Assembly (NCBI GenBank): GCA_025054775.1
Contig: JANWZA010000041.1
Coordinates: forward strand, 1 to 64,000
Length of the DNA: 64,000 nucleotides
DNA from: Microscillaceae bacterium
GTDB lineage: Bacteria; Bacteroidota; Bacteroidia; Cytophagales; Microscillaceae
Direction of reading: 5' to 3'
Shown here: one piece after another, positions 46,523 to 56,145 of the stretch
Numbering within the stretch: position 1 is the stretch's first letter
Layout: every line of letters starts with the position of its first letter
Program-made: the position numbers and the translations under genes
The notes under the pieces: model-generated
The model's database searches: none
What the model saw: the letters and a program-made list of their open reading frames with translations, nothing else
What the model was told of the DNA's origin: nothing

Positions 46523-48565
46523 TTATTTTGATTTTTGGTAAAGTTCTAAAGCCTCGCTTACGGTATGCACGGGCAACAAACAAGTTTTGTTGAAACAGAG
46601 GTAAACCGTAGTCTTGTCATCAATAGTAGAGCGGTAAGCCAGCAAAGGTGAAACGGGATTTTCAGTGGCTTGCGCCTGGGCTACTACTATTTTTTGGGGC
46701 AGATAATGTTGGTAAAGTTGTGCTACCAAGTCGGTGTATTGGTCGCCGATTATCACAAACTCGGGCAAAGGTTTGGCAAATTTAAGCATAAGACTTGCCC
46801 AATTAGTAAGGTATTCTACGTGAATTTTTAAGAGTTTTTTCGTTTTTCCTATCATTTTTTGAGCCATTTCATAGTAATTTGGCTTATCTAACAAGATAGC
46901 TAAATCATGTAAGTTATGTCCCATGATAGAATTTGAGCAAGGAATAACGTTATCAAAAAGTTCTTTTTTGCGAGCAATGAGTTTCTCTGCGGTAGCGTCA
47001 GTAAAAAAGAAAAATTGGTCTGCAGCGTCATAAAAATTTTGGATAGCGTATTGCATTAAAGCATCAGCTTTTAGTAGCCACTGCTCTTGAAAGTTAGTTT
47101 GGTAGAGGTGAATATATGCCTCAATCACGGTGGCGTAATCGTCTAGAAAGCCTTTGATGGTTGCATTGCCATTTTTGTAAGTGTGCCAAAGTTGGTTGCC
47201 GTTGTATGTAAGTTTAGTGTCAATAAAATGTGCCAAATTTTGAGCAAGTTGCAGGTATTCAGGCTTTTGCAGATGTTGGTAAGCTATAACTAATCCTTTG
47301 AGCGTGAGAGCATTCCAAGAGGTGAGAATTTTATCGTCAGTTAGAGGTCGGATACGTGTTTTTCGGTGAGCGAGTAAAGTTTCGTTCCAAAGTTTTATTT
47401 TGCTTTTTAGTTCTGCAAGTGATAAATTATTTTTTTGTGCAAACTCCTCATCAGTAATTTTTCGGTGCAAGATGTTTGTGTTGTGTTCCCAGTTTCCTTG
47501 TGGTTGGCAGTTGTAATATTGCAAACAAAGTGGGGCTTCTTGTGCCAAAAGTTGCGTAATTTCTTCGGTTTTCCAAGTGTAGAATTTGCCTTCTATGCCT
47601 TCGCTATCGGCATCAAGAGCAGAAAAAAAAGCTCCTTCGGAAGTAAGCATTTCGGCTTTGAGCCACTCTATGGTTTGCTCTACTACTTTTTTGTAGTTCT
47701 CATTTTTGGTTAGGGCAAACGTCTCAGCGTAAAGAGCAATAAGTTGGGCATTATCATAGAGCATTTTTTCAAAATGTGGAGCAAACCACAGGGCATCAAC
47801 CGAATAGCGAGCAAATCCACCAAAAATTTGGTCATAAATCCCGCCTTTTGCCATTTCATTGAGTGTAAGTTCAATTTGTTGCAAAATAGTTCTATCTTGG
47901 GCAAAGTATTGATAGCGAAGCAAAAAAGCGTAGATAGAAGGCATAGGGAACTTGGGGGCCTTGTCCATCCCACCAAAAGTAGTATCAAAATTAGGTATCA
48001 TTTGGGCGACCATCTGCACAATTTCTTCCCAACGAAATTCGGTTTCGATTTCAAAAAGTTTGTATTTTTTTACCTCACTTTGGGCAATAACTTGCCTAAA
48101 TTGCTCTGCGGATTGCTCTAAACGCTCTCTATCGTTTTTGAAAATTTGGTGAATATTTTGCAATAAAGCAATCCAATTTTTAGGGGGGAAGTAAGTACCC
48201 GCATAAAATGGTTTGCCCTGAGGTGTAAGAAATGCGTTAAGAGGCCAACCACCGTTCATGCCCATAGCTTGTACGGCTTCCATGTAAATAGCATCTAGGT
48301 CAGGGCGCTCCTCACGGTCTATTTTAATACAGACAAAATATTGGTTCATGAGTTGTGCAATTTCCTCATTTTCAAAGCATTCGCGTTCCATTACGTGGCA
48401 CCAATGGCAAGCGGCATAGCCAATACTTACAATAATAGGCTTGTCTTCGGTTTGGGCTTTTTGCAAGGCTTCGTCGCACCATTCATACCAATCTACAGGG
48501 TTGTGGGCGTGTTGCAAAAGGTAAGGGCTGGAAGCGTGTACAAGGCGGTTAGTGTATTTATGCAT
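46523..48565 (-). CDS. YyaL-type DUF255 thioredoxin-like domain protein
   Basis: A 680-residue protein of the YyaL/SSP411 family. The N-terminal thioredoxin-like domain has CHWC (C53-C56) in AACHWCHVMEREC, followed by a six-hairpin glycosidase-like barrel (DYATVIEAYIHLYQ, GGIYDQIFGGFARYSVDALWFAPHFEKML). Its activity is unknown; mammalian and bacterial relatives are suspected of redox or epimerase-like roles. On the minus strand CAAAAGTA at 48590-48597 gives TACTTTTG as a possible -7 element. It is transcribed with thyA. Confidence 0.9.
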   Translation of the reverse strand: MHKYTNRLVHASSPYLLQHAHNPVDWYEWCDEALQKAQTEDKPIIVSIGYAACHWCHVMERECFENEEIAQLMNQYFVCIKIDREERPDLDAIYMEAVQAMGMNGGWPLNAFLTPQGKPFYAGTYFPPKNWIALLQNIHQIFKNDRERLEQSAEQFRQVIAQSEVKKYKLFEIETEFRWEEIVQMVAQMIPNFDTTFGGMDKAPKFPMPSIYAFLLRYQYFAQDRTILQQIELTLNEMAKGGIYDQIFGGFARYSVDALWFAPHFEKMLYDNAQLIALYAETFALTKNENYKKVVEQTIEWLKAEMLTSEGAFFSALDADSEGIEGKFYTWKTEEITQLLAQEAPLCLQYYNCQPQGNWEHNTNILHRKITDEEFAQKNNLSLAELKSKIKLWNETLLAHRKTRIRPLTDDKILTSWNALTLKGLVIAYQHLQKPEYLQLAQNLAHFIDTKLTYNGNQLWHTYKNGNATIKGFLDDYATVIEAYIHLYQTNFQEQWLLKADALMQYAIQNFYDAADQFFFFTDATAEKLIARKKELFDNVIPCSNSIMGHNLHDLAILLDKPNYYEMAQKMIGKTKKLLKIHVEYLTNWASLMLKFAKPLPEFVIIGDQYTDLVAQLYQHYLPQKIVVAQAQATENPVSPLLAYRSTIDDKTTVYLCFNKTCLLPVHTVSEALELYQKSK

Positions 48566-48711
48566 AGTTTTGTGTAAAATTTAGCCATGCAAAAGTAAAA
48601 AATTGTTTTTTCTTAAAAAAAGAAGTTACACGTTTCTTTCAAAAAGAATATTCGTTACGAGAAAAGAACTGAAATTGAACCAAAACTCTTCTTTTAATTG
48701 TTTCATGCGGT

Positions 48712-50508
48712 ATGAAACCACTCCAACACCTCAACAAATACTTTTGGAAATATCGTGCTTACTTATTCTGGGGTACAATATTTACTATTATTTCAAACAT
48801 ATTTAGCATTGCCTCTGCTCCCTTAGTACGATATGCCTTTGACCTTGTAAAAGAAACACTTGATATCTATTTTAGCTTTCAAAACAGCCAAGCCCAAGCC
48901 GAAGTACACAATATTTTTGCGTACAGTGTAGTTTTTTATGGCTTTTTAATTGTGCTAATGGCTGTCTTGCGTGGTATTTTTTTGTTTTTTGTGCGGCAAA
49001 CGCTTATTGTCATGTCAAGGCATATTGAATATGACCTTAAAAACGAAATTTATGCCCATTACCAAACCTTGCCTTTGAGTTTTTATCGCCAACACAATAC
49101 AGGCGACCTCATGGCACGTATCTCCGAAGACGTATCGCAGGTACGTATGTATGTAGGACCAGGCATTATGTATGGCATTAGCCTTGTTACGCTTACTTCT
49201 ATGGTCATTGCGTATATGTTTTACATCAATGCAGAGTTGGCATTTTACACCCTTCTCCCTCTACCGTTTTTATCTATTAGCATCTATTATGTAAGCTATT
49301 GGATAGAAAAACGTTCTGACGAAATTCAAAAAGTAACTTCAGACCTTTCTACTCACGTGCAAGAGGCTTTTTCAGGAATTAGGGTGATAAAATCTTTTGT
49401 GCGTGAGGAAGATAATGTAAAAGAATTTAGCAAAAAAAGCGAAGAATATAAGCAAAAATCACTCAAATTAGCTCATATTGAGTCAACTTTTTACCCACTC
49501 ATGATTGCTCTTATTGGGTTGAGTACGGTTTTCACGGTATATGTAGGTGGCATACAAGTTATTCAAGGGCATATTACTGAAGGCAATATTGCGGAGTTTA
49601 TTATTTATATCAACATGTTAGTGTGGCCTGTTACTTCGCTGGGTTGGGTGATTAGCATTGTACAGAGAGCAGTGGCTTCGCAAAAACGTATCAATGAATT
49701 TTTAGAAATCCAAACCGATATTGTTTCAGAAAAAAATATAGAAAAAGAGATTTTGGGCAACATTCGCTTTGAAAACGTAACTTTTCGGTATGCAGACTCG
49801 GGCATAGTGGCACTTAAAAATATTTCGTTTGAAGTAAAACAAGGCACAAGTTTAGCCATATTGGGCTCTACGGGTTCGGGCAAAAGTACCATAGCTAATT
49901 TGCTTTGCCGTATGTATGATACTACCGAAGGAACTATTTGGATAGATGAATATGATATAAAAGACTACCACGTGCAAACGCTTCGCAAACAAATTGGGTA
50001 TGTGCCGCAGGACGTGTTTCTATTCTCGGATACTATTCAAAATAACATCACTTTTGGACTATCACCTGAAAGCGTATCACAGGAAGCCATTATTCAAGCT
50101 GCAAAAGATGCTGATTTATACAAAAATATCATGGATTTTCCTCACCAATTTGAAACGCGCATTGGGGAACGTGGCATTACCTTGTCAGGAGGGCAAAAAC
50201 AACGCCTTTCTATTGCTCGAGCCATTGTGCGAAATCCTAAAATTATGATTTTAGATGATAGCCTTTCAGCAGTAGATACTAAAACGGAAAACGCTATTTT
50301 GAACAATTTGCAAAGAATTATGCAAAATCGTACTACAATTATCATTTCGCACAGGGTCTCGTCAGCCAAATTAGCAGACCAAATTATTGTACTTGACGAC
50401 GGCAAAATCGTTGAGCAAGGCACTCATGAGAGCTTACTTGCTCAAAATGGTATATACAAAACCTTATACGAAAAACAACTACAAACTGAACCTGAGGAGG
50501 CAGAGTAA
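48712..50508 (+). CDS. ABC transporter, MsbA-type with fused membrane and ATPase domains
   Basis: A 598-residue ABC exporter with six transmembrane helices in residues 10-310 and one ATPase domain. Walker A is GSTGSGKST (385-393), the signature LSGGQ is 491-495, and Walker B is IMILDD (511-516). The residue after the Walker B aspartate is D516, not the usual catalytic Glu, as in the degenerate half of heterodimeric exporters. It might therefore pair with another half-transporter not in the window. A candidate substrate is a lipid or peptide. No C39 peptidase domain is present, so it is not a typical NHLP bacteriocin exporter. Confidence 0.9.
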   Translation: MKPLQHLNKYFWKYRAYLFWGTIFTIISNIFSIASAPLVRYAFDLVKETLDIYFSFQNSQAQAEVHNIFAYSVVFYGFLIVLMAVLRGIFLFFVRQTLIVMSRHIEYDLKNEIYAHYQTLPLSFYRQHNTGDLMARISEDVSQVRMYVGPGIMYGISLVTLTSMVIAYMFYINAELAFYTLLPLPFLSISIYYVSYWIEKRSDEIQKVTSDLSTHVQEAFSGIRVIKSFVREEDNVKEFSKKSEEYKQKSLKLAHIESTFYPLMIALIGLSTVFTVYVGGIQVIQGHITEGNIAEFIIYINMLVWPVTSLGWVISIVQRAVASQKRINEFLEIQTDIVSEKNIEKEILGNIRFENVTFRYADSGIVALKNISFEVKQGTSLAILGSTGSGKSTIANLLCRMYDTTEGTIWIDEYDIKDYHVQTLRKQIGYVPQDVFLFSDTIQNNITFGLSPESVSQEAIIQAAKDADLYKNIMDFPHQFETRIGERGITLSGGQKQRLSIARAIVRNPKIMILDDSLSAVDTKTENAILNNLQRIMQNRTTIIISHRVSSAKLADQIIVLDDGKIVEQGTHESLLAQNGIYKTLYEKQLQTEPEEAE

Positions 50509-50512
50509 AATT

Positions 50513-50791
50513 ATGAAATACACTCCCAAACTTTTGCAAGATTTAGAGAGCATTCTCAAAAAATATCCTTGCCAAGTGCGTTACGAAAAAGGAAATTTTA
50601 AGGCAGGGTATTGTATATTGCATGACCAAAAATTAGTAGTTGTGAATAAATATTACACCATAGAAGGCAAAATCAATGCTTTGTGGGAAGTTTTGCAGCA
50701 ATTAGAAATCAACCCTGAAAATTTAACTGAAAGTGAGCAAAAGTTAATGATTAAACTATCGGCTCAAAAAGTAGAAAATTCTTCATTATGA
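50513..50791 (+). CDS. Small conserved hypothetical protein behind the ABC transporter
   Basis: A 92-residue soluble protein starting 5 nt after the ABC transporter stop. Segments PCQVRYEKGNFKAGYCILHDQKLVVVNKYYTIEGKINALWEVLQQL suggest a small alpha/beta fold recurrent in Bacteroidota, without a known function. It is surely co-transcribed with the transporter. ATG 50513 was chosen because an earlier start would overlap the transporter. Confidence 0.65.
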   Translation: MKYTPKLLQDLESILKKYPCQVRYEKGNFKAGYCILHDQKLVVVNKYYTIEGKINALWEVLQQLEINPENLTESEQKLMIKLSAQKVENSSL

Positions 50792-50817
50792 AGGAAAAAC
50801 ACACTTTGCAAAAGTGC

Positions 50818-51477
50818 TTACTGTTTGCTACCAAAAGCCAAATCTCCTGCATCGCCTAAACCAGGTACAATGTAAGACTTACTATTAAGCATGTTATCTA
50901 ATGCCCCAATCCAAATAAAAAATCGTTTACCGAAAATTTTTTCAAAGTAAGTACGTACATGCTCTACGCCTACCTTGCTAGCAATAACAGTGGCAATGTG
51001 AAAGTATTTGGGAGTGCCAAATTTTTCTAAGGCCTTGTAAGCGGCTATGAATGATTTACCTGTGGCAAGCATAGGGTCAGTTAAGATTAATGTTTTTCCT
51101 TCCAAATTAGGAGCAGTAATATACTCTTGCACAATCTCAAAATGCTGCTCCTCGTCTGGTTTACCTCTGTAAGAACCAATAAAGGCATTTTCCGCTTTAT
51201 CAAAATAATTGAGAAAACCTTGGTGAAAAGGTAGCCCTGCACGCAAAATAGTAGCTAAAACAGGTTGTTTTTCTATCAAGTGGTTAGTAGAAACACCCAA
51301 AGGAGTAACTATCTCAACCGAGTAATAATTGAAAGTTTTAGAAATTTCATAGGCTAAAATTTCACCTACGCGTTCTAAATTACGTCTGAAACGCATGCTA
51401 TCACGTTGAATTTGGGCATCACGCATTTCAGCAATGAAATGGTTTGCTACAGAATGTTTGAGATGGAGAATAAACAT
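50818..51477 (-). CDS. upp: Uracil phosphoribosyltransferase
   Basis: Upp makes UMP from uracil and PRPP. The 219-residue product has the PRPP-binding motif ILTDPMLATGKS and the C-terminal uracil-binding IVPGLGDAGDLAFG. FHQGFLN and ATILRAGLPFHQGF are family-typical. CAAATATA at 51523-51530 gives a possible -7 element on the minus strand. It converges with the small gene at 50513. Confidence 0.93.
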   Translation of the reverse strand: MFILHLKHSVANHFIAEMRDAQIQRDSMRFRRNLERVGEILAYEISKTFNYYSVEIVTPLGVSTNHLIEKQPVLATILRAGLPFHQGFLNYFDKAENAFIGSYRGKPDEEQHFEIVQEYITAPNLEGKTLILTDPMLATGKSFIAAYKALEKFGTPKYFHIATVIASKVGVEHVRTYFEKIFGKRFFIWIGALDNMLNSKSYIVPGLGDAGDLAFGSKQ

Positions 51478-51612
51478 AGCTTCGTTAGTTTCGCATTACA
51501 TTAGGTTTTGAATGTTAATTCACAAATATACACAAAAGTTAATAATAAAAATTAGGATAACGATTGTTTTATTCCTATCTTTGCCCGCTAAATCTAAAAA
51601 TATTCTAATTTC

Positions 51613-52518
51613 ATGAAATTTTGGATAAAGGAAACACAAAAAATTAGACTTTGCATATCCTATTTTGTTTGCTTAATTCTTCTTGCGTTAGGCTTATCTG
51701 CTTGCAAAATCTACAATCAAAACCTTATGTTTCGTACTAAAGGTGATATTATTCCTGCTAACATTCAAGAACTTATAGCCCAAGCAGAAAAAAATTACTT
51801 AATTCAGCCCAGCGATATTATAGAAATTAATGTGTTTACAGACAAGGGAGAAGTAATTATTGCCCCTGCAGGTACTTACAAAACTGAAGGGCAGGGAAAC
51901 CAACCCCAACAACAACAACTGATGATGAACCCTATGATGATGGGAGCAGGTGTGGGCGTAGGAGGCAGCATGGTTGGCACTATGCCAGGAGCCTCGCAGC
52001 AGTTCATGCCTTTGAACCTCCCCTTTTTTTTGGTACGTAATGATGGCAAAGTCAAAATACCACGCATAGGAGATACCCACTTAGCAGGACTCACCCTTCA
52101 CCAAGCGGATAGTTTGTTGGAAAAGAAATTTGAGCAACTATATGAAAATGTATTTGTGAGAACTCGCTATGCGGGCAAGCGCGTAGTAGTCTTCAAAGGT
52201 GAGTTTGGTACGATTGTTCCCTTGGTGAATGAAAAAACCACCTTAATTGAAGTATTAGCACTTACTGGTGGTGTAAGCTCAAACGTTAGGGTAAAAAACA
52301 TACGCCTAATTCGCGGAGATTTGCAAAACCCCTTAGTCTATGTTATCAATTTATCCACTATTGAAGGTATGCGAAGAGTAAATCTAACCCTGCAACCCAA
52401 TGATATCATTTATTTAGAACCTACTCGTAAATTTATCTTTGAAGCAGTAGCACAAATTACTTCTCTTATTACCATTTTTAATACGATTTTACTTATATTT
52501 GCAATTAGGCGCAACTAA
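51613..52518 (+). CDS. Polysaccharide export outer-membrane lipoprotein (Wza type)
   Basis: A 301-residue lipoprotein (lipobox LSAC, C31) of the polysaccharide export family. The export domain is seen in YLIQPSDIIEINVF, FFLVRNDGKVKIPRIGDTHLAG and the SLBB-like GVSSNVRVKNIRLIRGD; a C-terminal transmembrane segment (ITSLITIFNTILLIFAI) fits Wza-like channels. The N-terminal part between the two strands of the export domain carries a Gln/Met/Gly-rich insert (about 96-136). A TATCTTTG box lies at 51576-51583. It is 30 bp upstream of the Wzc-like kinase gene and forms an operon with it. Confidence 0.85.
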   Translation: MKFWIKETQKIRLCISYFVCLILLALGLSACKIYNQNLMFRTKGDIIPANIQELIAQAEKNYLIQPSDIIEINVFTDKGEVIIAPAGTYKTEGQGNQPQQQQLMMNPMMMGAGVGVGGSMVGTMPGASQQFMPLNLPFFLVRNDGKVKIPRIGDTHLAGLTLHQADSLLEKKFEQLYENVFVRTRYAGKRVVVFKGEFGTIVPLVNEKTTLIEVLALTGGVSSNVRVKNIRLIRGDLQNPLVYVINLSTIEGMRRVNLTLQPNDIIYLEPTRKFIFEAVAQITSLITIFNTILLIFAIRRN

Positions 52519-52548
52519 TATCAATTCAATAATTACCTTTGTAATCCG

Positions 52549-55155
52549 ATGGCGAATGAATTAAACAGTATTGCCGAACTATTGCTCAGAGGAGGAAAGC
52601 GTGAAGAAGAACAGAGTTTCATAGAAAGTTTAGATTTGGATAAAATACGCGAAATTACGTTCACGAGCATTCCTTATATTATTTTTATCATATTTTTGAG
52701 TATAACTGTTTCCTACTTGGTGCTAAGATACACTAAACCTATTTACGAGTCCTCTTCAGAACTGAAACTCTCTATCAAAAATGAGAAAGTATTAGCAGGT
52801 ATAAGCGGGCAAGGGGTTAGTCCCTTTGGAAGTGGTGATAAAAATGAATTCGCTAATTTGCAAGGAGAATTAGAGTTTATCAAATCAGAGGTTATGTGTG
52901 ATGCCGTAAGCCAACGCATGAATCTCAACGTTTCGTATTTTGCTAAAGGAAATATCATCGATAACGAACTTTACACTCTCACTCCCTTTGAAGTTACTTA
53001 TTACAATATCAAAAATACAAGTTTTTATGACTTTCCTATCTCACTTTTTATTCTAAATGAGAAAAGTTATGAAATAAGTTATTTACAAGAAAGCAAACGA
53101 ATTACGCATAGGAGTAACTTCGGCAAAAAAATAATAACTCCTGATTTTGAATTTATTATTAAGCTAAAACCTAAACCTCGTGCTTACCAAGAGCATAAAG
53201 ATTTTTACTTTATTATTAACAGTCGCTTAGCACTTATCAATTATTTGAGGAGAAATATTAGTGTAGGAATTACCAACCCCAATGCACGCATCATACAGAT
53301 TGTTTTCAGAGATAGCAACCCCTTCAAGACTCGCGATATTGTAAATGCTTTTGATAGTGTTTACATGGTAAAAAGTGTTGAAGAGAAAAATCAATCTAAT
53401 ATCCAACAAATACGTTTCATAGATAAACAAATGAAAACTTATGAGGACTCTATCATTTTCTATGAAACCCAGCTACAAAATTTTTTTGCCGATATTAAAC
53501 TTGCCGAGCAGAAGAAAAAACATAATGATATAGATATCGATAATATTGCTCAAAAGTTAGAAGAGTTGACTAGTAAGCGAATAGAACTAAACAAACAACT
53601 TGCTTTTTTGAAACAAATAGAAGATGCATTACAAAACAAGAACGCAGACCTCAAAGAAATTCTTACCTCTGCTTCTGCTTCATTAAACCAACAAGCTATC
53701 CTTACTTACCTTACACAAATAAGGCAGCTTATTCAAGAAAAGGAAATTCTGTTGCTTAAAGTAAAAAAAGGCTCTGATGCCTCTTACTTAAAGCAACTAG
53801 ACAAACAGATTGCTGTAGTGCAAGATGAAATAAAAGAAATTGCTACCTTAGGTAAAAAAGATTTATACAAACAATTAACAGATATTCAAGCAAAAATTGC
53901 ACAATTAGAGGAAAAGCTTATCCTACCTGCCAATGAAAAAGATACCAAAAAAGAACGTGAATACAACCGTATCAAGCGTAAACGTGAGAGCTATGAAAAG
54001 TTATACGAAATGTATTATAATAGAAAGCTGGAAATTCAAATCGCAGAGGCAGGTATAGTGCCTGAGTTTATTATTCTCTCGCCTGCTTTTCTGCCTAAAG
54101 CCCCCGTTTCTCCTAAAAAGTTCCTTTTTTACATGGTAGGTTTAGGAGGTGGTACCTTCATAGGATTATTAATTATTGTAGTAAAATATCTTATGCATAA
54201 TACAATTACTAACCTTAAAGAATTAGAGAAATCCACCTCTGCCCCTATCTTGGGTATGATACCTGAATACAAACCCAATAGACATAGAAGAAGTGGAAGT
54301 GAGGAAAAACAGAAACCCGAACCACCTATGACATACTCAAGGTTAGTAGTACATAAAAATCCACGTTCACAGATTAACGAGTCCTTGCGAGCTATCCGTA
54401 CTAATTTGGAATTTATGGTAGGCAAAGAACACAGCATACACAAAAGAAAATCCAAAACAGTTATCTCCGTAACTTCTACCATTAGTGGTGAAGGCAAAAC
54501 TTTTGTTGCTGTAAATTTAGGTGGAATTATTGCCTCTACTGAATTAAAGGTACTTGTTTTGGATTTAGATATGCGCAAACCCAAAGTACACCTCGCCTTT
54601 GAAGGAGGACATAATGAATGTGGAGCAAGTACGCTTATAATTGGTAAATCAACTCTTGAAGAAAGTATACAACATACAGAAATAAACAACTTGAAGTTTA
54701 TTGCGGCAGGGCCTCCTCCTCCTAATCCAGTAGAACTTATCATGAGACAGGATTTTGATGAATTACTGGCTCAATTAAAAAGTATTTATGATGTAATTAT
54801 CATAGATACTCCTCCCGTAGGACTAGTTACTGATGGTGTAGTAATTATGAAAAAAGTAGATATACCAATCTACGTAACTCGTTCCCATTATTCAAAAAAA
54901 GTGTTCGGTAAAAACATAGACCGACTCGTGCAACATCATGATATTCGTAATCTAGGAGTAATATTTAATGCGTTCAAAGTACACTCAGCTGCTTATGGTT
55001 ATGGCTATGGCTACTATGGCTACGGTTATGGCTATGGCTATGGCTACGGTTATGGCTATGGCTATTATGAGGAGACGGATAACAGCAAAAGCACTGTAAA
55101 GAGAAAAACTGGTAAATGGATAAGAAAAACTAAAAAATTTTTGGGATTAGACTAA
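52549..55155 (+). CDS. Wzc-type tyrosine kinase and chain-length regulator with Tyr/Gly tail
   Basis: The 868-residue membrane protein joins a Wzz-like periplasmic domain with long coiled coils (transmembrane helices at about 41-60 and 523-547) to a cytoplasmic BY-kinase domain. Walker A is GEGKT (647-651), Walker A' is VLDLDMRKP (D672/D674), Walker B is VIIIDTPP (D753). The C-terminal tail (816-840) is 14 Tyr alternating with Gly, the autophosphorylation cluster. Cycles of tyrosine phosphorylation control polymer length and export through the Wza-like channel upstream. The tail is encoded by a repeated hexanucleotide (54994-55068). Confidence 0.92.
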   Translation: MANELNSIAELLLRGGKREEEQSFIESLDLDKIREITFTSIPYIIFIIFLSITVSYLVLRYTKPIYESSSELKLSIKNEKVLAGISGQGVSPFGSGDKNEFANLQGELEFIKSEVMCDAVSQRMNLNVSYFAKGNIIDNELYTLTPFEVTYYNIKNTSFYDFPISLFILNEKSYEISYLQESKRITHRSNFGKKIITPDFEFIIKLKPKPRAYQEHKDFYFIINSRLALINYLRRNISVGITNPNARIIQIVFRDSNPFKTRDIVNAFDSVYMVKSVEEKNQSNIQQIRFIDKQMKTYEDSIIFYETQLQNFFADIKLAEQKKKHNDIDIDNIAQKLEELTSKRIELNKQLAFLKQIEDALQNKNADLKEILTSASASLNQQAILTYLTQIRQLIQEKEILLLKVKKGSDASYLKQLDKQIAVVQDEIKEIATLGKKDLYKQLTDIQAKIAQLEEKLILPANEKDTKKEREYNRIKRKRESYEKLYEMYYNRKLEIQIAEAGIVPEFIILSPAFLPKAPVSPKKFLFYMVGLGGGTFIGLLIIVVKYLMHNTITNLKELEKSTSAPILGMIPEYKPNRHRRSGSEEKQKPEPPMTYSRLVVHKNPRSQINESLRAIRTNLEFMVGKEHSIHKRKSKTVISVTSTISGEGKTFVAVNLGGIIASTELKVLVLDLDMRKPKVHLAFEGGHNECGASTLIIGKSTLEESIQHTEINNLKFIAAGPPPPNPVELIMRQDFDELLAQLKSIYDVIIIDTPPVGLVTDGVVIMKKVDIPIYVTRSHYSKKVFGKNIDRLVQHHDIRNLGVIFNAFKVHSAAYGYGYGYYGYGYGYGYGYGYGYGYYEETDNSKSTVKRKTGKWIRKTKKFLGLD
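54994..55068 (+). repeat. Hexanucleotide (TAYGGY) repeat encoding the Tyr/Gly tail of Wzc
   Basis: Twenty-five codons in a row are only TAT/TAC and GGT/GGC, giving 14 Tyr and 11 Gly. Copies are near-identical six-base units, so slippage can change tail length without breaking the frame. Confidence 0.9.
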
Positions 55156-55184
55156 TTCAAAAAAATCATCAATCTATATAAATT

Positions 55185-56051
55185 ATGCTTGTACTCTCTT
55201 TTATTACTATTCTCTCCTCATTTTATTTTTTCAAAAAAGCTAATACCTTATCAATGTTGCCTCAAATAGAAGCCAAGTTGTATTCTAAATATTTGCGACG
55301 AAGTGTAAAATACACTATCATCTTACCTTATAATTATGAGCGAAACCTTCAAGAGAAGTATCCTGTACTTTATTTGAACGATGGGCAAGACTTGGAAAAA
55401 CTGCAAATGCAAACTGTTCTCCAAAAATTATATACCGAGAAAGCTATTCCTCCTCTTATTTTGGTAGCTATCCATGCTAATAAAAACCGTATCCAAGAAT
55501 ATGGTACTGCCTCGCAACCTGATTATGCTAAACGTGGAGCAAAAGCCTATCTTTATACACAATTTATACTGAAAGAGCTTGTGCCGACTATTCAAAAGAA
55601 ATATCGTTCTTATACTGAACCTGAATATAATTTCTTTGCAGGTTTCTCACTCGGCGGGCTTTCAGCTATCGATATTGTGTGGGCTAATCCACACAAATTT
55701 TCTAAAGTGGGCGTATTTTCAGGTTCACTATGGTGGCGTAGCAAGCCTTACGAAGAAGGCTATGAAGAAGACAAAGACCGAATAATGCACCAGATTATTC
55801 GTAAGAGTGAGCACAAGCCCAAACTTAAATTTTGGTTTCAAGCAGGTACAGAAGACGAAACCGAAGACCGAAACAACAACGGTGTCATTGATGCGATTGA
55901 TGATACATTAGACCTTATGAAAGAATTAGAAAAAAAAGGCTACCAACGAGATATAGATTTTACTTATTTAGAGGTACAAGGTGGAAAACACGACCCACAG
56001 ACTTGGGGCCAAGCTATGCCTTTTTTCTTAAAATGGTTGTTTGAAAAATAA
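55185..56051 (+). CDS. Putative esterase D-type alpha/beta hydrolase
   Basis: A 288-residue protein with an N-terminal membrane segment (LVLSFITILSSFYFFKKA) and an esterase-D/feruloyl esterase-like fold. The nucleophile is S155 in GFSLGG (153-158), the catalytic His is in GGKHDPQTW near the end, and DRNNNGVIDA looks like a calcium loop. It lies 29 bp behind the Wzc-like gene in the same direction, so it may deacylate or trim the exported polysaccharide. Substrate is unknown. Confidence 0.8.
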   Translation: MLVLSFITILSSFYFFKKANTLSMLPQIEAKLYSKYLRRSVKYTIILPYNYERNLQEKYPVLYLNDGQDLEKLQMQTVLQKLYTEKAIPPLILVAIHANKNRIQEYGTASQPDYAKRGAKAYLYTQFILKELVPTIQKKYRSYTEPEYNFFAGFSLGGLSAIDIVWANPHKFSKVGVFSGSLWWRSKPYEEGYEEDKDRIMHQIIRKSEHKPKLKFWFQAGTEDETEDRNNNGVIDAIDDTLDLMKELEKKGYQRDIDFTYLEVQGGKHDPQTWGQAMPFFLKWLFEK

Positions 56052-56070
56052 ACAACAACACCCCAAAACT

Positions 56071-56093
56071 CTCCTTTCTTTTTAAGAAAGGAG
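56071..56093. terminator. Bidirectional terminator between esterase gene and hemA
   Basis: CTCCTTTCTT (56071-56080) and AAGAAAGGAG (56084-56093) form a perfect 10-bp stem with a TTT loop in the 94-bp gap. T-rich sequence follows on the plus strand and four T residues on the minus strand. Confidence 0.85.
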
Positions 56094-56145
56094 TAGACTT
56101 TCTCAGATAAGCAAACAAAATATTTTGTGTTTTTATCCTACTATG

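Noticed and set aside
52534-52541. TACCTTTG box 8 bp before the Wzc start, possible leaderless promoter
   Set aside because: No -33 element, and the gene follows the Wza-like gene by 30 bp, so co-transcription is the simpler explanation.
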